From Artocarpus heterophyllus (taxonomy: Eukaryota > Streptophyta > Magnoliopsida > Rosales > Moraceae): a stretch of DNA of 64,000 nucleotides. The DNA is taken from the NCBI GenBank assembly GCA_025403435.1, contig CM046354.1, positions 35,243,533 to 35,307,532 of the forward strand. Reading direction: 5' to 3'. A model generated the notes under the pieces. It was not told the origin of the DNA. It did not search any database and worked only from the letters and a program-made list of their open reading frames with translations. Position 1 is the first letter of the stretch. Each line of letters opens with the position of its first letter. Positions 12,401 through 24,614 of this stretch are shown here, piece after piece. The translations under genes were made by a program, and so were the position numbers.

Positions 12401-13086
12401 AGGTGCCTTATGCTTCGGCAATGGGTAATCCCATGTATTTCATGCTTTACACACAACTAGATATTGGTTATGTGGTCAAGATAGTAAGTCAATTTTACTC
12501 AGATATGAGGCTGAACCATTGGCTTGCGGTCAAGCATATTTTCAAGTACCTAAGAAAGACTCGAGGGTATATGCTTGTATATTCGGGTGAAGATTTGACA
12601 CCTCTAGGATATACTGATTATTTTCAATCTTATCTAGATTTGAGGAGATCAACTTCAGGTTTTATATTTACTCTAGGTGACAGTGCCATTGTTTAGAGAA
12701 ATGTCAAGCAAGATTGCACTTCAAATTCAACTATGGAAGCTGAGTATGTGGCAGCTAGTAATGCTTTGAAAGAACCAGTGTGGCTCTACAAGTTCCTTAG
12801 GGATCTTGAGGTAGTTCTTGGCATGGATAAGATGGTATCACTATATTATGATAACAGTATAGTGATAGCTAATGGTAAGGAACCAAGATTTCACAAGAAG
12901 AGTAAGCATATTTATCGAAAGTATCACGTGATAAAGGACTTCATTGAGGGCAAGCATGTTATTGTATGCAAGATCGCATCTAAGGATAATTTAGCTGATC
13001 CATTCATGAAGACGCTAATGGTAAGGGTTTTCGAGAGGCATGTAGAAGCTATGGGGATGCATGATATGTCAAATTTACTCACTTAG
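9418..13086 (+). pseudogene. Copia-2 gag-pol, heavily decayed and 5'-truncated
   Basis: Homologous along its length to Copia-1 and Copia-4 gag-pol, but with many more stops, frameshifts and small deletions. It opens inside gag, at the position matching about 3474 in Copia-1. The zinc knuckle is near 9979-10024 and has lost its second Cys to a stop. A deletion of roughly 80 bp then joins the knuckle to the protease motif, which reads D-S-K-A (about 10030). Integrase, reverse transcriptase (YIDG in place of YVDD, about 12095) and RNase H (to the stop at 13086) follow in pieces. The longest open stretches are 11037-11486 and 12733-13086. It is an older copy of the same family. Confidence 0.88.
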
Positions 13087-13100
13087 TGTAAATGAGAGAT

Positions 13101-14994
13101 AGTTAGACCTGTATGCAAGGAGTAAAATGTTGTAATATGTTTTTAGAGACATTTTACAATTCATATACCAAATATTGTCCTCTTTACGTTTATATTTGTT
13201 GAATGTATATTAAGCAAACAAAAGTTGAGATTGTCAGTCTAAACCTTTAAGAATCAGGTGTATGATGGACAGATTATACAAAAAACATGATTTAAAGGTA
13301 ATGGTCTAAATCATAAGATCTGCAATCGAGGGAATAAAGTTGGGCCCTTTATTCATGTTAAGATTGTTATATTGTCTACATCCCTAATAGGAGATGGTTT
13401 ATCTTGGCCATCGGAGTTAGACTTTGTGAGTAGAAAAATTGGTACATTGTTATAGGTGACGATGCATTAAATCGGGATATAAAGTAGAATTGATTTGGAT
13501 TAATAATTCTATCTGTTCAAATCAATTCACTTTAGACAATCGTATGTATTGTATCTTAATCCTAAAATGACTAACGGGCCCATTATTTTGACTTATGTCT
13601 TTTAGTGTACCTAAGGGTGACATCTTGACTTTGTGATGGTGCATATACCGGTATGTTGGAGACATAACTCTTGTTAGCGTAGACCCATTATTCATAGATA
13701 TGGAATCCATAGCTCCATTGGTGGAGTCAATGACATTCTCTTATATGTGTTATCCTGTAATTGGAAAAGTGGAGCGCTCAACCATTTGGATGCATAGGTG
13801 TACCCCATGGTATACCATCCTTAGATGGTAAGTTTTCCAATGGTAAGATAACAGAACGTAAGATAAAAATAATCAGGAAGGTAAGATAGAATTTATCCTT
13901 AAGCAGATTATGAATATCCTATGGGGATACGATGCATTACAATATGTCATGGACACTTAGCTAATTTGGGCTTTGTAATTTTATATAGTTCAAGAGTGCA
14001 ACTTTAAGCTTTTAGTGAGTAGCGTTAAAGTTGATAATTATAAAATATATATCTAGGATATTATATTTTATAATTATCAGAGCTTGAACTATATAGGTCT
14101 ATCAGGTCCCTTTTGCTAGCTCATAATAAATCCTATAACGATACGACGTGCTTTTCAATAAATTGGTGACTTATGTTAAATTATTAAATTGGTTGAAATT
14201 CAATAGGATCAGATAATTCATGTTTGTTTATCAATTGAATTAATTTTGTAAATTAATTAAAGATAAACTTGTTAAATTATTAAGAATATTTATTTTCTTA
14301 AAAATTATCTAGATATAACTATTTTAATCTGATAACTTCTCCATTGGGTTATTTGAATTAAAACTAAGGCTCTATCTAAAGAATCTCGGGTGGGAAATTA
14401 AAAATTCTTAAGGATCATATTATTGCAAGTTCTGCAGGTTGATCAATTAGTTTGACCCACCGATCGAGCAAGTTCGGCCTACCAATCTAACAATAATTTG
14501 ATCACGTGTTTTTGACACGATTTTATCAAAAGTTGATTCAGATTCAAATTTTTGAGGCATTATCTGATAATGACCAACCTTGAGGATGATCTCTATAAAT
14601 AAGGAGTGGGTTTTTTAAGTTATTTAGATCAGTTGAGAAGTTAAGAGTGAGTACTATAGTGTTAGATACTTGAAAACTCCCTAAGAGCTTTTGTTCACAA
14701 TCACGACCCTTTGCTATGGGTCTTCTCAATGTGTTGGAAGGAGAGTCATTGATAGGAGAGCTATACGATATGTGACTACATACACTCTGATCGAGGATAG
14801 AGAATAACAAAGAAGGCCAGTTGGTTGAGGCTCTTCTAGAACTTTCTTTTCTATTTTGATTGTAGTAGCTATTTGATATACAAAGGGTAGTAAGATCTAT
14901 AATTAATTTATGTATATAGCATGTCAAACTCGTGTTTTCGAAAACACTCTTATTTAAAAATTTTAAAATTCTACTGCGTACTTGTTTTTCAACA
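13101..14994 (+). repeat. 3' LTR of Copia-2 (degenerate)
   Basis: About 1.9 kb, alignable to the Copia-1 LTR throughout but with frequent substitutions and small deletions. The first base is A instead of T (AGTTAGACC) and it ends TTTTCAACA. A weak purine tract precedes it (13091-13100). The near-palindrome cluster is almost erased (one TTCGGCCTACC near 14471). A TATA-like CTATAAATA lies near 14592. Confidence 0.85.
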
Positions 14995-16290
14995 AAATGT
15001 CTTCCACTGCCTTCTGCCAATGCCTCTTATAATGTACGAGAAGCATATGATCGTTGGATCAAGGCAAACAGCAAGGCCCACTACTTCCTTTTGGCTGGCA
15101 AGTCTGACGTACTTAGAATGAAGCATGAAAGCATGGGACTACTTAAGAGATAATGTATTCTTTGCAAGACATGTTTGACAAAACTTTTGGAAAGGCACAT
15201 TATAAAGCCATTAAGGCTATGATGAATGCCAAAATGAAGGCAAGTTTTGGTCAGAGAACATGTTCTCAGCATAATTAACTATCTCTATGAGGCTGAGGTA
15301 AATGGAGTGGTGATAAATGAAATCACACAAGTAGGGATGATTTTGGAAATGCTCTCCCTTGCATTCCTTTAGTTTAAGAGCAACTATTTCATGAACAAGA
15401 TGAAATATAACATGACTGAGTTGCTTAATGAGCTACAAACCTTTGAGTGTATTTCAAAAGAAAAGACCAAAGAAGGTGAGGCAAATATTGCTGAAGCTTA
15501 ACGTTCCTCTTCAGCTAAAAAGAACAGAAAGAGGAAGAAGAGAACTGAAAGAAGTGGTAAGTCTAAAAATAGAGGACAACCTAAAAGGAAAAAGAGCAGC
15601 AACAACAAAAGGAGCTCAAGGCAAAAAAAGCACAAAGGAAAATGTTTCCACTACAGTGCAGTTGGGCACTGGAAGAAAAACTGCAAAAACTATCTTTAAG
15701 GGCTCAAAGAAAAGAAGAACAATGGTAAATCAAATTTACTCGTTTTAGAAGCTTGTTTAGTTAAAGATGATACTTCGCCTTGGATAGTTGCTTCACAGGC
15801 AACTAACCATGTTTGTTCATTTTGGCAAATGCTTAGTTCTTTAAGGGAGCTTGTCGAAGGGAAGCGAATGATGAGAGTGGAAACGGGAGCAGTTGTTTCG
15901 ACAAGGGTAGTAGGAATAGTTAAACTTTATTTTAAAAATAGGTTTTTTGATATTGAACAATGTTTATTATATTCCTAGTTTTCATAGAAATTTAATTTAT
16001 GTTTCCAGGTTGTTTGAACAAATGTTAATGTTTCTTTTAATGGTAATTATGTTAATATTTCTATAAGCGGTTTGGATATTTGTTCTGCACATTTAGAAAA
16101 TAGGCTTTACACTTTAAAGCCCAACAAAAAATCATTGCTCAATACCAAAATGTTTAAAGTTGAACAACCAAAACCCAAAAGGCAAAAAGTTTCTTCTGGT
16201 GATGAAACATACCTATAGTACCTTAAATTAGGTCATGTTAACCTGATAAGTCTTCAAGAGGTTTGTAAAAATTCTTCAGGCTTTTTTAAA
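14995..16290 (+). pseudogene. Copia-3 gag/protease fragment of a different Copia family
   Basis: Starts directly at the Copia-2 LTR end, in the middle of a gag of another Copia lineage (a run near 15040 reads AYDRWIKAN, then YFLLAG). Next come a zinc knuckle near 15640-15685, whose second Cys is Tyr, a protease motif near 15790 reading V-A-S-Q-A-T-N-H with the catalytic Asp and Gly changed, and the start of the pre-integrase region (LGHVNL, about 16230). Homology fades near 16290. Several stops and frame changes are present. Copia-2 probably inserted into this element. The right boundary is uncertain by tens of bases. Confidence 0.8.
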
Positions 16291-16548
16291 CTTATATAGC
16301 TATTTTGATTAACAAAGTTTTTGAGAAAATTTTTGTTTGTCAATGATCCATTTCTTGCGCTACATTTCATATTTAATTCCAAACAGTTGAGTCCTAGTCA
16401 AAAACTCAAGTCTTTATTGTGTCGAACATTTATTATTATTGATTATCTATTCATGTTTGTAGTACATTAGTAATGTATTTGGTATAAAGTACAATAAAAC
16501 TATAGCAGAGCAGCCATGCTACTAGGAATTCAACAATGATAAATAAGA
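16291..16548. other. 3' flank of the RTM2-like gene, no gene seen
   Basis: AT-rich sequence between the Copia-3 remnant and the stop codon of the minus-strand host gene. It would include the 3' untranslated region of that gene. No poly(A) signal can be assigned with confidence. Confidence 0.5.
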
Positions 16549-17072
16549 CTAGTTTTCATGTTTTGCAGAGGACACAAATCCATGGGAAACATAAGCCCCA
16601 ATCGCTACAATCACAAGAACTACAGTACCAATCTTTATTAACATCTGCCTATCATCATTGTTCAGGTTTCTCACTGCATCTGTCACAGTTTGTTTTGCAG
16701 CTTCAGCAACATACTTGATTCCAAGCTTATTTCCATTTGTGCTCTTTTCACCATCATCCTCCTTAGGCTTTTCTTCCACCGAAGCACCAGAAGAAAATTT
16801 TCCAACAGCTTTCTCTTCATCACCTAAGGATTCCTTTCCTTTTTGAGTATTTTCCTTTTGCTTTTTGTTCTCCAAACTCCTTTCTGCAACTTTCTCAGTC
16901 TTGTTTGGTCCTTTAAGCCTCTCGTTTGCCCTCTGTTTAGTTCCATCCTCTCTTTGCTTCATGGGAGTTTCTTCTTGAGCCCTTTTAGATTTTGGCTCAC
17001 TTGTGTATTTCTGAGGATCAGCCAAAGCTACCACCTTCTTCTCATCACCAATCTCTCTTTGTTATACAAGAG
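16549..17072 (-). pseudogene. RTM2-like gene, exon 2, part downstream of the hAT insertion
   Basis: Removing the hAT element and one 8-bp duplication (5,396 bp) keeps the same reading frame, so 17064-16549 continues the protein. A TAA lies directly after the duplication (17064-17062). The 161 codons from 17034 are open: a Lys/Glu-rich tail, then a single hydrophobic helix and a short C-terminal end (stop 16551-16549). It could be mistaken for an independent small membrane protein; the joined frame argues against that. Confidence 0.82.
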
Positions 17073-17084
17073 TAGGGGTGAACA

Positions 17085-17240
17085 ATGGGCGGTTTGGCGG
17101 TTTTTAGGCGGGTGCGGTGCGGTTTTTTGGATGGCGGGTTGGCAATTAACCAACCCACAAACCGCCCACCACATGGCGGGCGGTTTCGGTTTGGTTTTGG
17201 GCGGTTGCAGGCGGGTGCGAGCGGGTTGAGGCGGTTTAGA
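17085..17240. repeat. hAT left subterminal repeats
   Basis: GC-rich direct and inverted copies of words like GGCGGTTT, GGCGGGTGCG and ACCGCCC packed in about 155 bp, in contrast to the AT-rich surroundings. Such subterminal repeats are the usual transposase-binding sites in plant hAT elements. Confidence 0.7.
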
Positions 17241-17496
17241 CCTATGCTATTGTCCAATCCCCAATGTAATTTTTTGGACATTTTTTTAAAAAGTGAAAAA
17301 AATTTGTAGAAAATATAAGATGATAATACATAAAGCATTCTCAACAACAAGCAAGTTTGATGCCTAAAGACAATAACCATATTCAAAAGTACAAATTAAG
17401 AAACATAATCATTCACTTCACAAAATAATTTAGTTTGATGTCTTTTTCTACTAACTTACTTGATTTGAATTTTGATCACTTCCACTTTCCAATATG

Positions 17497-19813
17497 TCAA
17501 GAGGCAGCCGAGCCCGTGCTTGGAGTGTTGGATTGTTCAATCATCTCTAAAAGAAGAGCAAAATCAAATAAATGATAAGTTTTAAAGAATAAATAGAATT
17601 GTAACGAACTTAAAAATTATACAATTACCTATCTCAAGATTCTCAAAAGTCTCAAGAACCTCCTGCTCGTCCATATACTCCATCACAATGATTGGTTGAT
17701 GAGACTCACTCAACCAATTCTTCAAGCAAATCAATGCCTCTACTGTCTTAGGACTTAGCGAGCTCCTAAAAGGATCAAGTATGCGGCCTCCAATAGAAAA
17801 TGCAGCCTCAGATGCAACAGTTGTCACCGGAACAACAAGTACATCACGGGCAATGCGAGACAAAACTTTGTATTTCACAGAATTCACCATCCACCACTTC
17901 AAAATGTCAAAATCATCAACATTAGTTGTGTCTATATCCTCAGGAGGCTCGTTCAAGTACCTGTCCACCTCATTCTTTATTTTACCACTATCTTGATTTC
18001 GCTGTTGTTGCACGAAACTATCATGCCTACTAAATTTAGTAGCTTTAGTAAACATAAAAGATGACGACAATGAAGTTTGCTTGACAATTTCTACTTGACT
18101 TGTAGCTTGAGCTTGAGGTTCTATTGGCTGTGGCAATACACCGAACTCTTTCTCGTTATAATACTTAAACATCTTCCTCAAATCATCTTCAACATTGTTT
18201 ATTATGGACTTACATGTCCTTGAGTCATGAAAAGCACTCAAGCAATGATGTAAATACTCAAGCTTGTATCGAGGATCAAGGACGGTGGCAAGCAACAAAC
18301 ATCCATTACTCTCCTCCACTTTTCCCCAATATTTTTCATATTTGAGTCTCATATTAGAAGCCATTGATGCCAACAAAGAATTCTCAGAAGCCTCATCAGT
18401 CAAATCATACAAATGCTCTTGAATTTGACAAATATCCCGAAAATATTTATTACAAGTGACGTAAGTGGAACCACTAAACCTCAAAGTGATCTCATAAAAA
18501 ATAGCTAAGTATTGCTCAAAGATTTTTGCATTTTCCCAATCAAGTTCATCCGGTGGCCCATCCCTTTTTTTGCCATCCCTCTCAATCTCTTCAAAATATT
18601 TGAAATAATTTTGATCGCCATCCAACCTTTCAAATGCCTTTCGAAACTTCAAGGCTTGGTTTAGCATCAAATATGTAGAGTTCCATCTAGTAGTGACATC
18701 TAAGCATAAAAGTCCTTTACAAGGGATTCCCTCCATTCTCACACACTCCTTAAACGTCAATAGTCTTGCTGTCGATGACCGCACATATCTTACCGCATTT
18801 CGAATACTTTTTATCGACGCTTGTTTCTCTTTCAAACCATCCTTGACAATCAGATTGATAATGTGAGCACAACACCTCATGTGTAAGAACTTACCATCAA
18901 GTACTAGCCCCTCCTTTTTCTCTTCAAATTTCTTCTTCAAGTATTTAATGGCCCTGTCATTGCTAGAAGCATTGTCAACTGTCACTGAGAAAATTTTATG
19001 GATACCCCACTCAATTAAACAAGCTTCAATTGTCTTAGCAATAGTGTCTCCATGATGATCTGTAATTTGGGAGAAATTAATAATTCTTTTTTGTAAATTA
19101 AAATGACCATCCACCCAATGAGTTGTGATTACCATATACCCAATATTTTGAATTGACGTCCAACAATCTGTAGTAATAGAAACCCTTTCCTTTTTCAAGA
19201 TGTCTTTCAATTTCTTCTTCTCAGCTAAATACATCTTGTAAATGTCTCTAGCAATTGTAATCCTTGATGGGGGGTCAAAGCTAGGTTGAAGCTTTTGACA
19301 AAAACGCTTAAACCCTTCACTTTCGACATGCCTGAATGGCAACTCAGTCAATATAATGTACTCGGCAACAGCTTCCCTACAAGCCTCTTTGTTGTAATGC
19401 TTAGCCACTAATTGTCCTTCATTTGCTATGTTGCCTCCTTTCTTTGGTTCAAATACCAAGACCTTTTGTTTCTTGTCAATAGGTTTATTGGGATTTTTTG
19501 AGCAACTTCTCAAATGATTCCACAAAGTACTCGTCCCATGCTTCTTTCCTTCACTAGCAAAATTTGCCTCACAATGTTTGCACTTTGCTCTTCTCTCCCC
19601 TTTCTCATCAAAATAACGAATGAAGTCCTTCCAAACCTCACTAGTTTCTCTAAGAGGATTTTGGCCTTTTCGTTTTTTGGAATTTTTTTCATCTACTATC
19701 TCTTCGTCTGATTCAAATTCCTTTTGAAGATTAACTAGTTTTTCTTTTTTAGAAGCACTATCAATAATGCCAAGACTTGAAGAGGTTTGAGATTGACTAG
19801 AACTACCATCCAT
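17497..19813 (-). CDS. hAT transposase, BED-finger/RICESLEEPER type
   Basis: The main frame runs 19813-17629 and, by a short intron (17628-17547, GT...TTTTAG, 82 bp), joins 17546-17497 to give 744 aa ending ...GSAAS. Without splicing it ends at 17582 after 743 aa, so length alone does not decide. Domains: a BED zinc finger at about residues 60-105 (C-x2-C ... H-x3-C), the RNase-H-like core with TDCWT (first catalytic Asp) and TVDNASSND (second Asp), the TRWNSTYLM block, and the C-terminal hAT dimerisation region with VASEAAFSIGG (likely the catalytic Glu) and LKNWL. No internal stop or frameshift. It would bind the subterminal repeats and cut and paste the element. This is the only apparently intact long gene in the window; activity is not shown. 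Confidence 0.9.
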
Positions 19814-22260
19814 TTTTCACCTAGAGTACATCATTGAAAAAGAGAAAATCATACATGGATGCGAGGAGGAAATAAATTCTAGAAATAAAGAAGACAATAA
19901 GTTCAGTCAATTAGTGGTGTTATTAAAGTCAATTGGTGTTATTGAACAAAATTGCAAAAAACAATACCAACCTCCCCTCAAGTAATGAACAAAATTGCAA
20001 AGGAATTTTTAGAATTTTCTTACTTGGCCTAGCAGATCTCGATTAAGACAGCTACTTGAGGATTTATATTAGCCGAAATCTCAAGCCTTCGGTTGTTGAA
20101 AACAACTGCTGCTACAACCTGAGGAAACAGTGAATTACAAACTAGAACATGTTATAGTTTGTAATGGCATTAAATAGTACTTAAGGAAGGAATATGGAGC
20201 TAGCTAGCAGCCTTTGGATGGAAGACACCAAAAGCACTAAACATGATCCGTTAAGGTCGCTACCATGTGCGTTTTTCTCAATTCCCATCTCCTGCTCCAA
20301 CGGTCTAAATCAATCATAGAATTTTCATTTTTGATAATAATAATAATAAATCAAACACTGATATTAAAAGTTGTTAATTCAAAGTCAACCCCAATATTGT
20401 TTTAGCCTTACTTATAGCTATATGTATGGACGCCCACGAAGGAAATAAGGGAGGATTTTTATAATGGAGAACGCAACACGTGGACAGATTCTATTGGTTT
20501 AGGACGAATAATGGATGAATGCACATGAAAATAATAAATTATAAGTTGCTTGATGGATCCATTTCTATCACTTGGAAGACAGTTAGGAGCACAAGTCGGT
20601 GCATGAAATTCACAAATAATGCAGCCCAAGATATGTAAAAGACAGAGTAGTATGATCACAGCAAAGAAAGTTCTATATATACATGTTACTTTTTTCATAT
20701 CCTTACAAACACACAATCTCAGATAGCATCTTAATAGAATTACGTCCTTTTTCAGCTTTTAGCAAGCACAATGACAGTAAGCAGGCCCCTCTCTCTCTCT
20801 CTCTCCCTTCTTCATGTATTTCTTTTCTTATTATAGACATTAAATGAATTATATTAATACTTACACGGGGGCTAAAAACACGAGGATGGAAATAAAATTA
20901 CCTGTCAACAAATATAAGAGGACATTATAAAATAATTGTAATCAACCTATAATTAATTAAACGAAATGTAAAAACGACACGAATGTTAAATGAAAATAAA
21001 TTGGGTTATAAAGTGGCCTTTCATTAGGAGCTAGCCTCATAATCATGTCACATAAGTATAAATTAAAAAGATAGCTAATATTGAGAAAGAATCATAATAT
21101 ATTTGTTTGAGATCTATGAGTCTGAAAATACTATTGTTAATAAGGTTGATCATCCAATATATCAAATCATTAATTGTTCTTGCAATTAATTACTAACATG
21201 AAATAGGTCATTTGTTACAACCAATTAACAGTTGGCAAAAACAAACAAAAGTTATAGAAGAGGTATAGCATAGAAGAGATCACATACATGAGTATAATTC
21301 AACAAGATGGGAATTGTAATTAGTTTGCTCCTTTAAGCTATAAATAAAAGTTGATAAATTGTCCTTCAAAAAAAATTAATAAATTCACTAATTTATCCTC
21401 ACTACACAGAAAAGTAAAGAAAAGTAATATGGAGAATACGACAATAAAAAAAGAAAAGAAAAGAAAAAAAAATGCACTGAACAACACGCAAACAAGCTAA
21501 AATGAGAACCATACATTAATCATGTTTGTCATGTCAACTTGGTCAGTAGTAGTGATTTCTCATACAAAGAACAAGAAAATCATGACCAAATAGAAGAGAT
21601 TTGTAGAAGGGTGATAATAAAGAAACATTTTGAACATTGACAACATATAGCAAGCAAACAGAAACCAACAAAAAATTCTTTACAAATCCAACAACTGCAA
21701 CAAAAAGCACCCCGTGACCCTATTTCACTTTCACACTCAACTGCAACAAAATTTTTACTAATCCAAATAAATTCTTGAAAGCAAACACAAGTGCAACAAA
21801 CACAAATGCAAGAAAATTTAAAATAGAAGAAAACAGATTCAACAGATTCAACACCAAGGAATTGAACACCAAGGACGGGTAACTAAACAGATTCAACACC
21901 AAGGAAAAATTTAAAAACCAAATTATAAAAAACGATGAGTTCAACAAACACAAGTGCAAAAAAGCCTAAAAAAACGAAATAGAAGAAAACAAAAATCAAA
22001 TCAGGCTTTACCCGATCCTTTGATAATTGATGTGCTACGGCCTGAAACCAAACCCATCCATGGCTGCCTTCTTGTCGTTGCACTCATGAACAGAGAACTA
22101 GGAAGAAGTAAGAACCGAAGAAGAAAAGAAAAGAGGGAAAGAGAAGAGGCGCAGCGCAGAGAGGGAAAGCAAAAATAAATTAGGGCTGAGAGGCGAATAA
22201 AAGGGCTGAACTGAAGGATGTGTCATGAGGCTGAGTGTAGATAATAGGTTTAGGGTTTTT
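19814..22260 (-). other. hAT 5' non-coding interior
   Basis: About 2.4 kb upstream of the transposase start, inside the hAT. It includes a CT dinucleotide run (about 20788-20805), A-rich tracts and no recognised protein. A possible upstream exon on the minus strand starts at ATG 22087 and runs to a donor, TCGG|GTAAAG, near 22011; it could be an untranslated or short coding exon. No captured host gene was recognised. Confidence 0.4.
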
Positions 22261-22269
22261 TTTTTTTTT

Positions 22270-22450
22270 TTAATATATAGGCGGGCGGGTTCGGGTTGAA
22301 CCCGCCCGCAAAAATTTAAAACCAAACCCGCCCACCTAAATAATTGGTGGGCGGGTTGAACCCGCCCGCCAGTAAATTACAAATTAAACCTGCATTTTTT
22401 CAAATGGGCGGGCGCGGGGTGGGCGATTGGCGGGTGCGGGGCGGTTTTTG
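22270..22450. repeat. hAT right subterminal repeats
   Basis: Counterpart of the left array. Palindromic blocks such as GCGGGCGGGTT...AACCCGCCCGC occur twice, with GGGCGGGCG and GGCGGGTGCGGG near the tip. They face inward against the left copies. Confidence 0.7.
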
Positions 22451-22460
22451 AACACCCCTA

Positions 22461-23065
22461 TACAAGAGTCTCCTCCTCAACAGCCTTTTGTCTCTTGGGT
22501 TCAATGATCCTTTTTTGAGGACTCAAAGACCGAACCTTCTTCTTCTCATCCCTCGGCTTTTCATCTTTATTATCTGCAGCCGAAGTAATGGTTTGAGAAG
22601 TCTTTCTCTAACTCTTTTCAACCTTCTCCGCAAAGGCAATTTTCTGAGATGTTTGCTCTGCATCAACATTTCTTGCATACTTAGCTTGTTCCTGACCTTT
22701 TTGTTATTCTCTTTGTTTAGTAGTCGCAACAACTTTCTGAATAAATTCAAAACTTAAAGGAGGAATAACTTTACTCTCACTAGCTCTCGGAGGAATGAAT
22801 TTATTAATATTCTCTGGGGTTGTTTTCTCCTCAGGCTTCTCCTCTATAGGAGGCATTGGTGCTATTTTAGGGACCTCTTTTGGCAGGTTAATAGTAAGGA
22901 TTCCATGGTGGAACTTGGCATGGATTTTGTTCACATCATCGTTCTGTGGGACTGGAATAAGTTTGCTAACATGGCTTCATCTGTTATTCGCAAGACGTCG
23001 TTGTCCCTGGACTTTAATGTTGTTTCCACGCTCGGCTGTGATCTTCAATTGCTCCTTCAGGAAAC
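22461..23065 (-). pseudogene. RTM2-like gene, exon 2, part upstream of the hAT insertion
   Basis: Acceptor TTTTTCCAG ends at 23066. The frame carries the Hsp20 C-terminal strands (about 23063-22880) and then a charged tail with PPIEEKPEEK near 22850. In-frame stops occur near 22985 (TGA), 22704 (TAA) and 22605 (TAG). The segment ends in the target duplication TACAAGAG (22461-22468) at the hAT edge. Confidence 0.82.
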
Positions 23066-24614
23066 CTGGAAAAATTAAAAAAAAAAAACACTTGCAAAAT
23101 TTATGAACATCCATTATAAATAATAATTTAAAGGAAGAAAATGCTATATGTGGTTTATGGCTTTCTGGGCTTATAAAGCATCAAGATAAGTAAATGAGAA
23201 ATTAAGTAATATTATTTTCAAAATATGTGAAAATGTTTTTATTTTAAAAAATGAAAATTTTTTGAGAATTGTGCTTAGAGTTTTTTTAAAATTTTTGCTT
23301 CGAAAAGCATGCGAAAACATTTTCAAAATTTTGAGAATAAAAACAAACAGGGTATGTCTGCTAATTTTTTTAAAAAAATAATTTTAGTTACCAAATAGTA
23401 AAAACAATTGGATTGTCACTTTTCAGTTGACGAAAATGGATATCTACATAATTTAATGGAGTGATTTTGCTGAATTGTAAATCACAATCCACATAATTTG
23501 ATGGTCAATAGTTGACGAACAATATTGAACATGCATTCTTATATGGTTTGATTTTTTAGTGTCTTGAGGAAAAATAAGACTATGGCATTGATGACATGCA
23601 AACGTCGAGGACTTGAAGAAAAATAGACTGCCCGATCGATGTGAGAGTGATAAAAAGCTTGAACCACATAAATGCACATAATGTAATTGTGAATGTTCAT
23701 CAAAATGTTTCCATAACACCCATAAGCAGAATAGGTATTTAGGATGGCAATTGACTGGGTGGGGACAAGTATGCTTCCCTCGCCCCATTCGCGACGCCCT
23801 TTTTGCCCTCCATTCTCTCCCGCATGCTCGTGTACCTTAAGGCGGGGGTAATCCCTATCAGAGGACTTTTCCTATATGCCAACCATTTACTTATTAGAAG
23901 TTTGTTTGTTTTTTAGATCTTGCATATTTATTAAATATAAAATCAACAACAACATAATTAGGACATAAATGGTGCACAAAATTAGAGAGGATTAGATTAG
24001 ATTAAATTTTAATGCTTTATTTAGTAAAAATCTTAAAGGACAGGATTGGATAAGCTATTATTTAGTCTACACTTGGATTGTCAGGCTATCTCTTGCTAAA
24101 GCATGAGATTATACACAATATTTGTATATTGTGAAAAATTTTCAAGACTTTTACCCGTTAATTTTAAAAAGTTACAATTTGACCTCAATTTTTTGAAAAT
24201 TTTTTTGCAAAGAGACCAATATCCTAATAACACAACATCAAACATAGGATTATATTAGATAAAATTTAATCTTATCCTTTCCTATACATTCCAATCAAAT
24301 CCTATACCACTAACCTATTTAATATTGTCCTATCCTACGTACCAAATGAGCTCTTAAGTTATACTTTTTCTTTTTTCATTTGACTCTAAGTTTTCACTTC
24401 AACATTATAAATTATAACTTTTGTGTGTGCATGTAAAGGGTTTTTTTATGGTCCCTCCAAAGAGACTACCTTTCAAATTTAGCACACAGAAATAAAAAAT
24501 ATAACATGATGGTCATTGAATGTAATATAGACGTTGAAACTAAGTAAAATAGTTTTCAAAAACTAATTCTCATGTTGTTACGCCAATCAAATATCAATAG
24601 ATGTTGAAGATGTG
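23066..24614 (-). other. RTM2-like intron, part left of Gypsy-1
   Basis: Non-coding, with long A and T runs. A GC-rich patch at about 23736-23860 (starting TAGGATGGCAATT) resembles the end of a small hAT-type MITE, but no matching second end or duplication was found. From about 23985 to 24360 there are weakly inverted AGATTAAATTTTA-like words that might be another MITE; not established. Confidence 0.45.

Larger units (their letters stand above)
17073..22460 (-). mobile_element. hAT DNA transposon (5,388 bp)
   Basis: Flanked by the perfect 8-bp target duplication TACAAGAG (17065-17072 and 22461-22468), the length expected for hAT. Terminal inverted repeats are TAGGGGTGAACAA on the left and TTGAACACCCCTA on the right (11 of 13 positions pair). 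Both subterminal regions are crowded with GC-rich direct and inverted words such as GGGCGGTTT and GAACCCGCCCGC (17085-17240; 22270-22450). It carries one transposase gene on the minus strand. The insertion lies inside exon 2 of the RTM2-like gene. Confidence 0.95.

Noticed and set aside
15428..15748. Basic 106-codon frame, a possible small nucleic-acid-binding protein
   Set aside because: It is the wrong frame over the Lys-rich gag and zinc-knuckle region of Copia-3; the knuckle is read in another frame.
16549..17034. Stand-alone 161-aa membrane protein gene
   Set aside because: The frame continues across the hAT into exon 2 of the RTM2-like gene. The ATG at 17034 is an internal Met, and the domain order matches the family's C-terminal tail.
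23736..23860. GC-rich patch starting TAGGATGGCAATT, resembling one end of a hAT-type MITE
   Set aside because: No partner end with a matching 8-bp duplication. Kept only as a remark in the intron entry.
23985..24360. Possible MITE with weak inverted AGATTAAATTTTA words ending near TACCAAATGAGCTC
   Set aside because: No clear terminal inverted repeat or target duplication could be found by eye.
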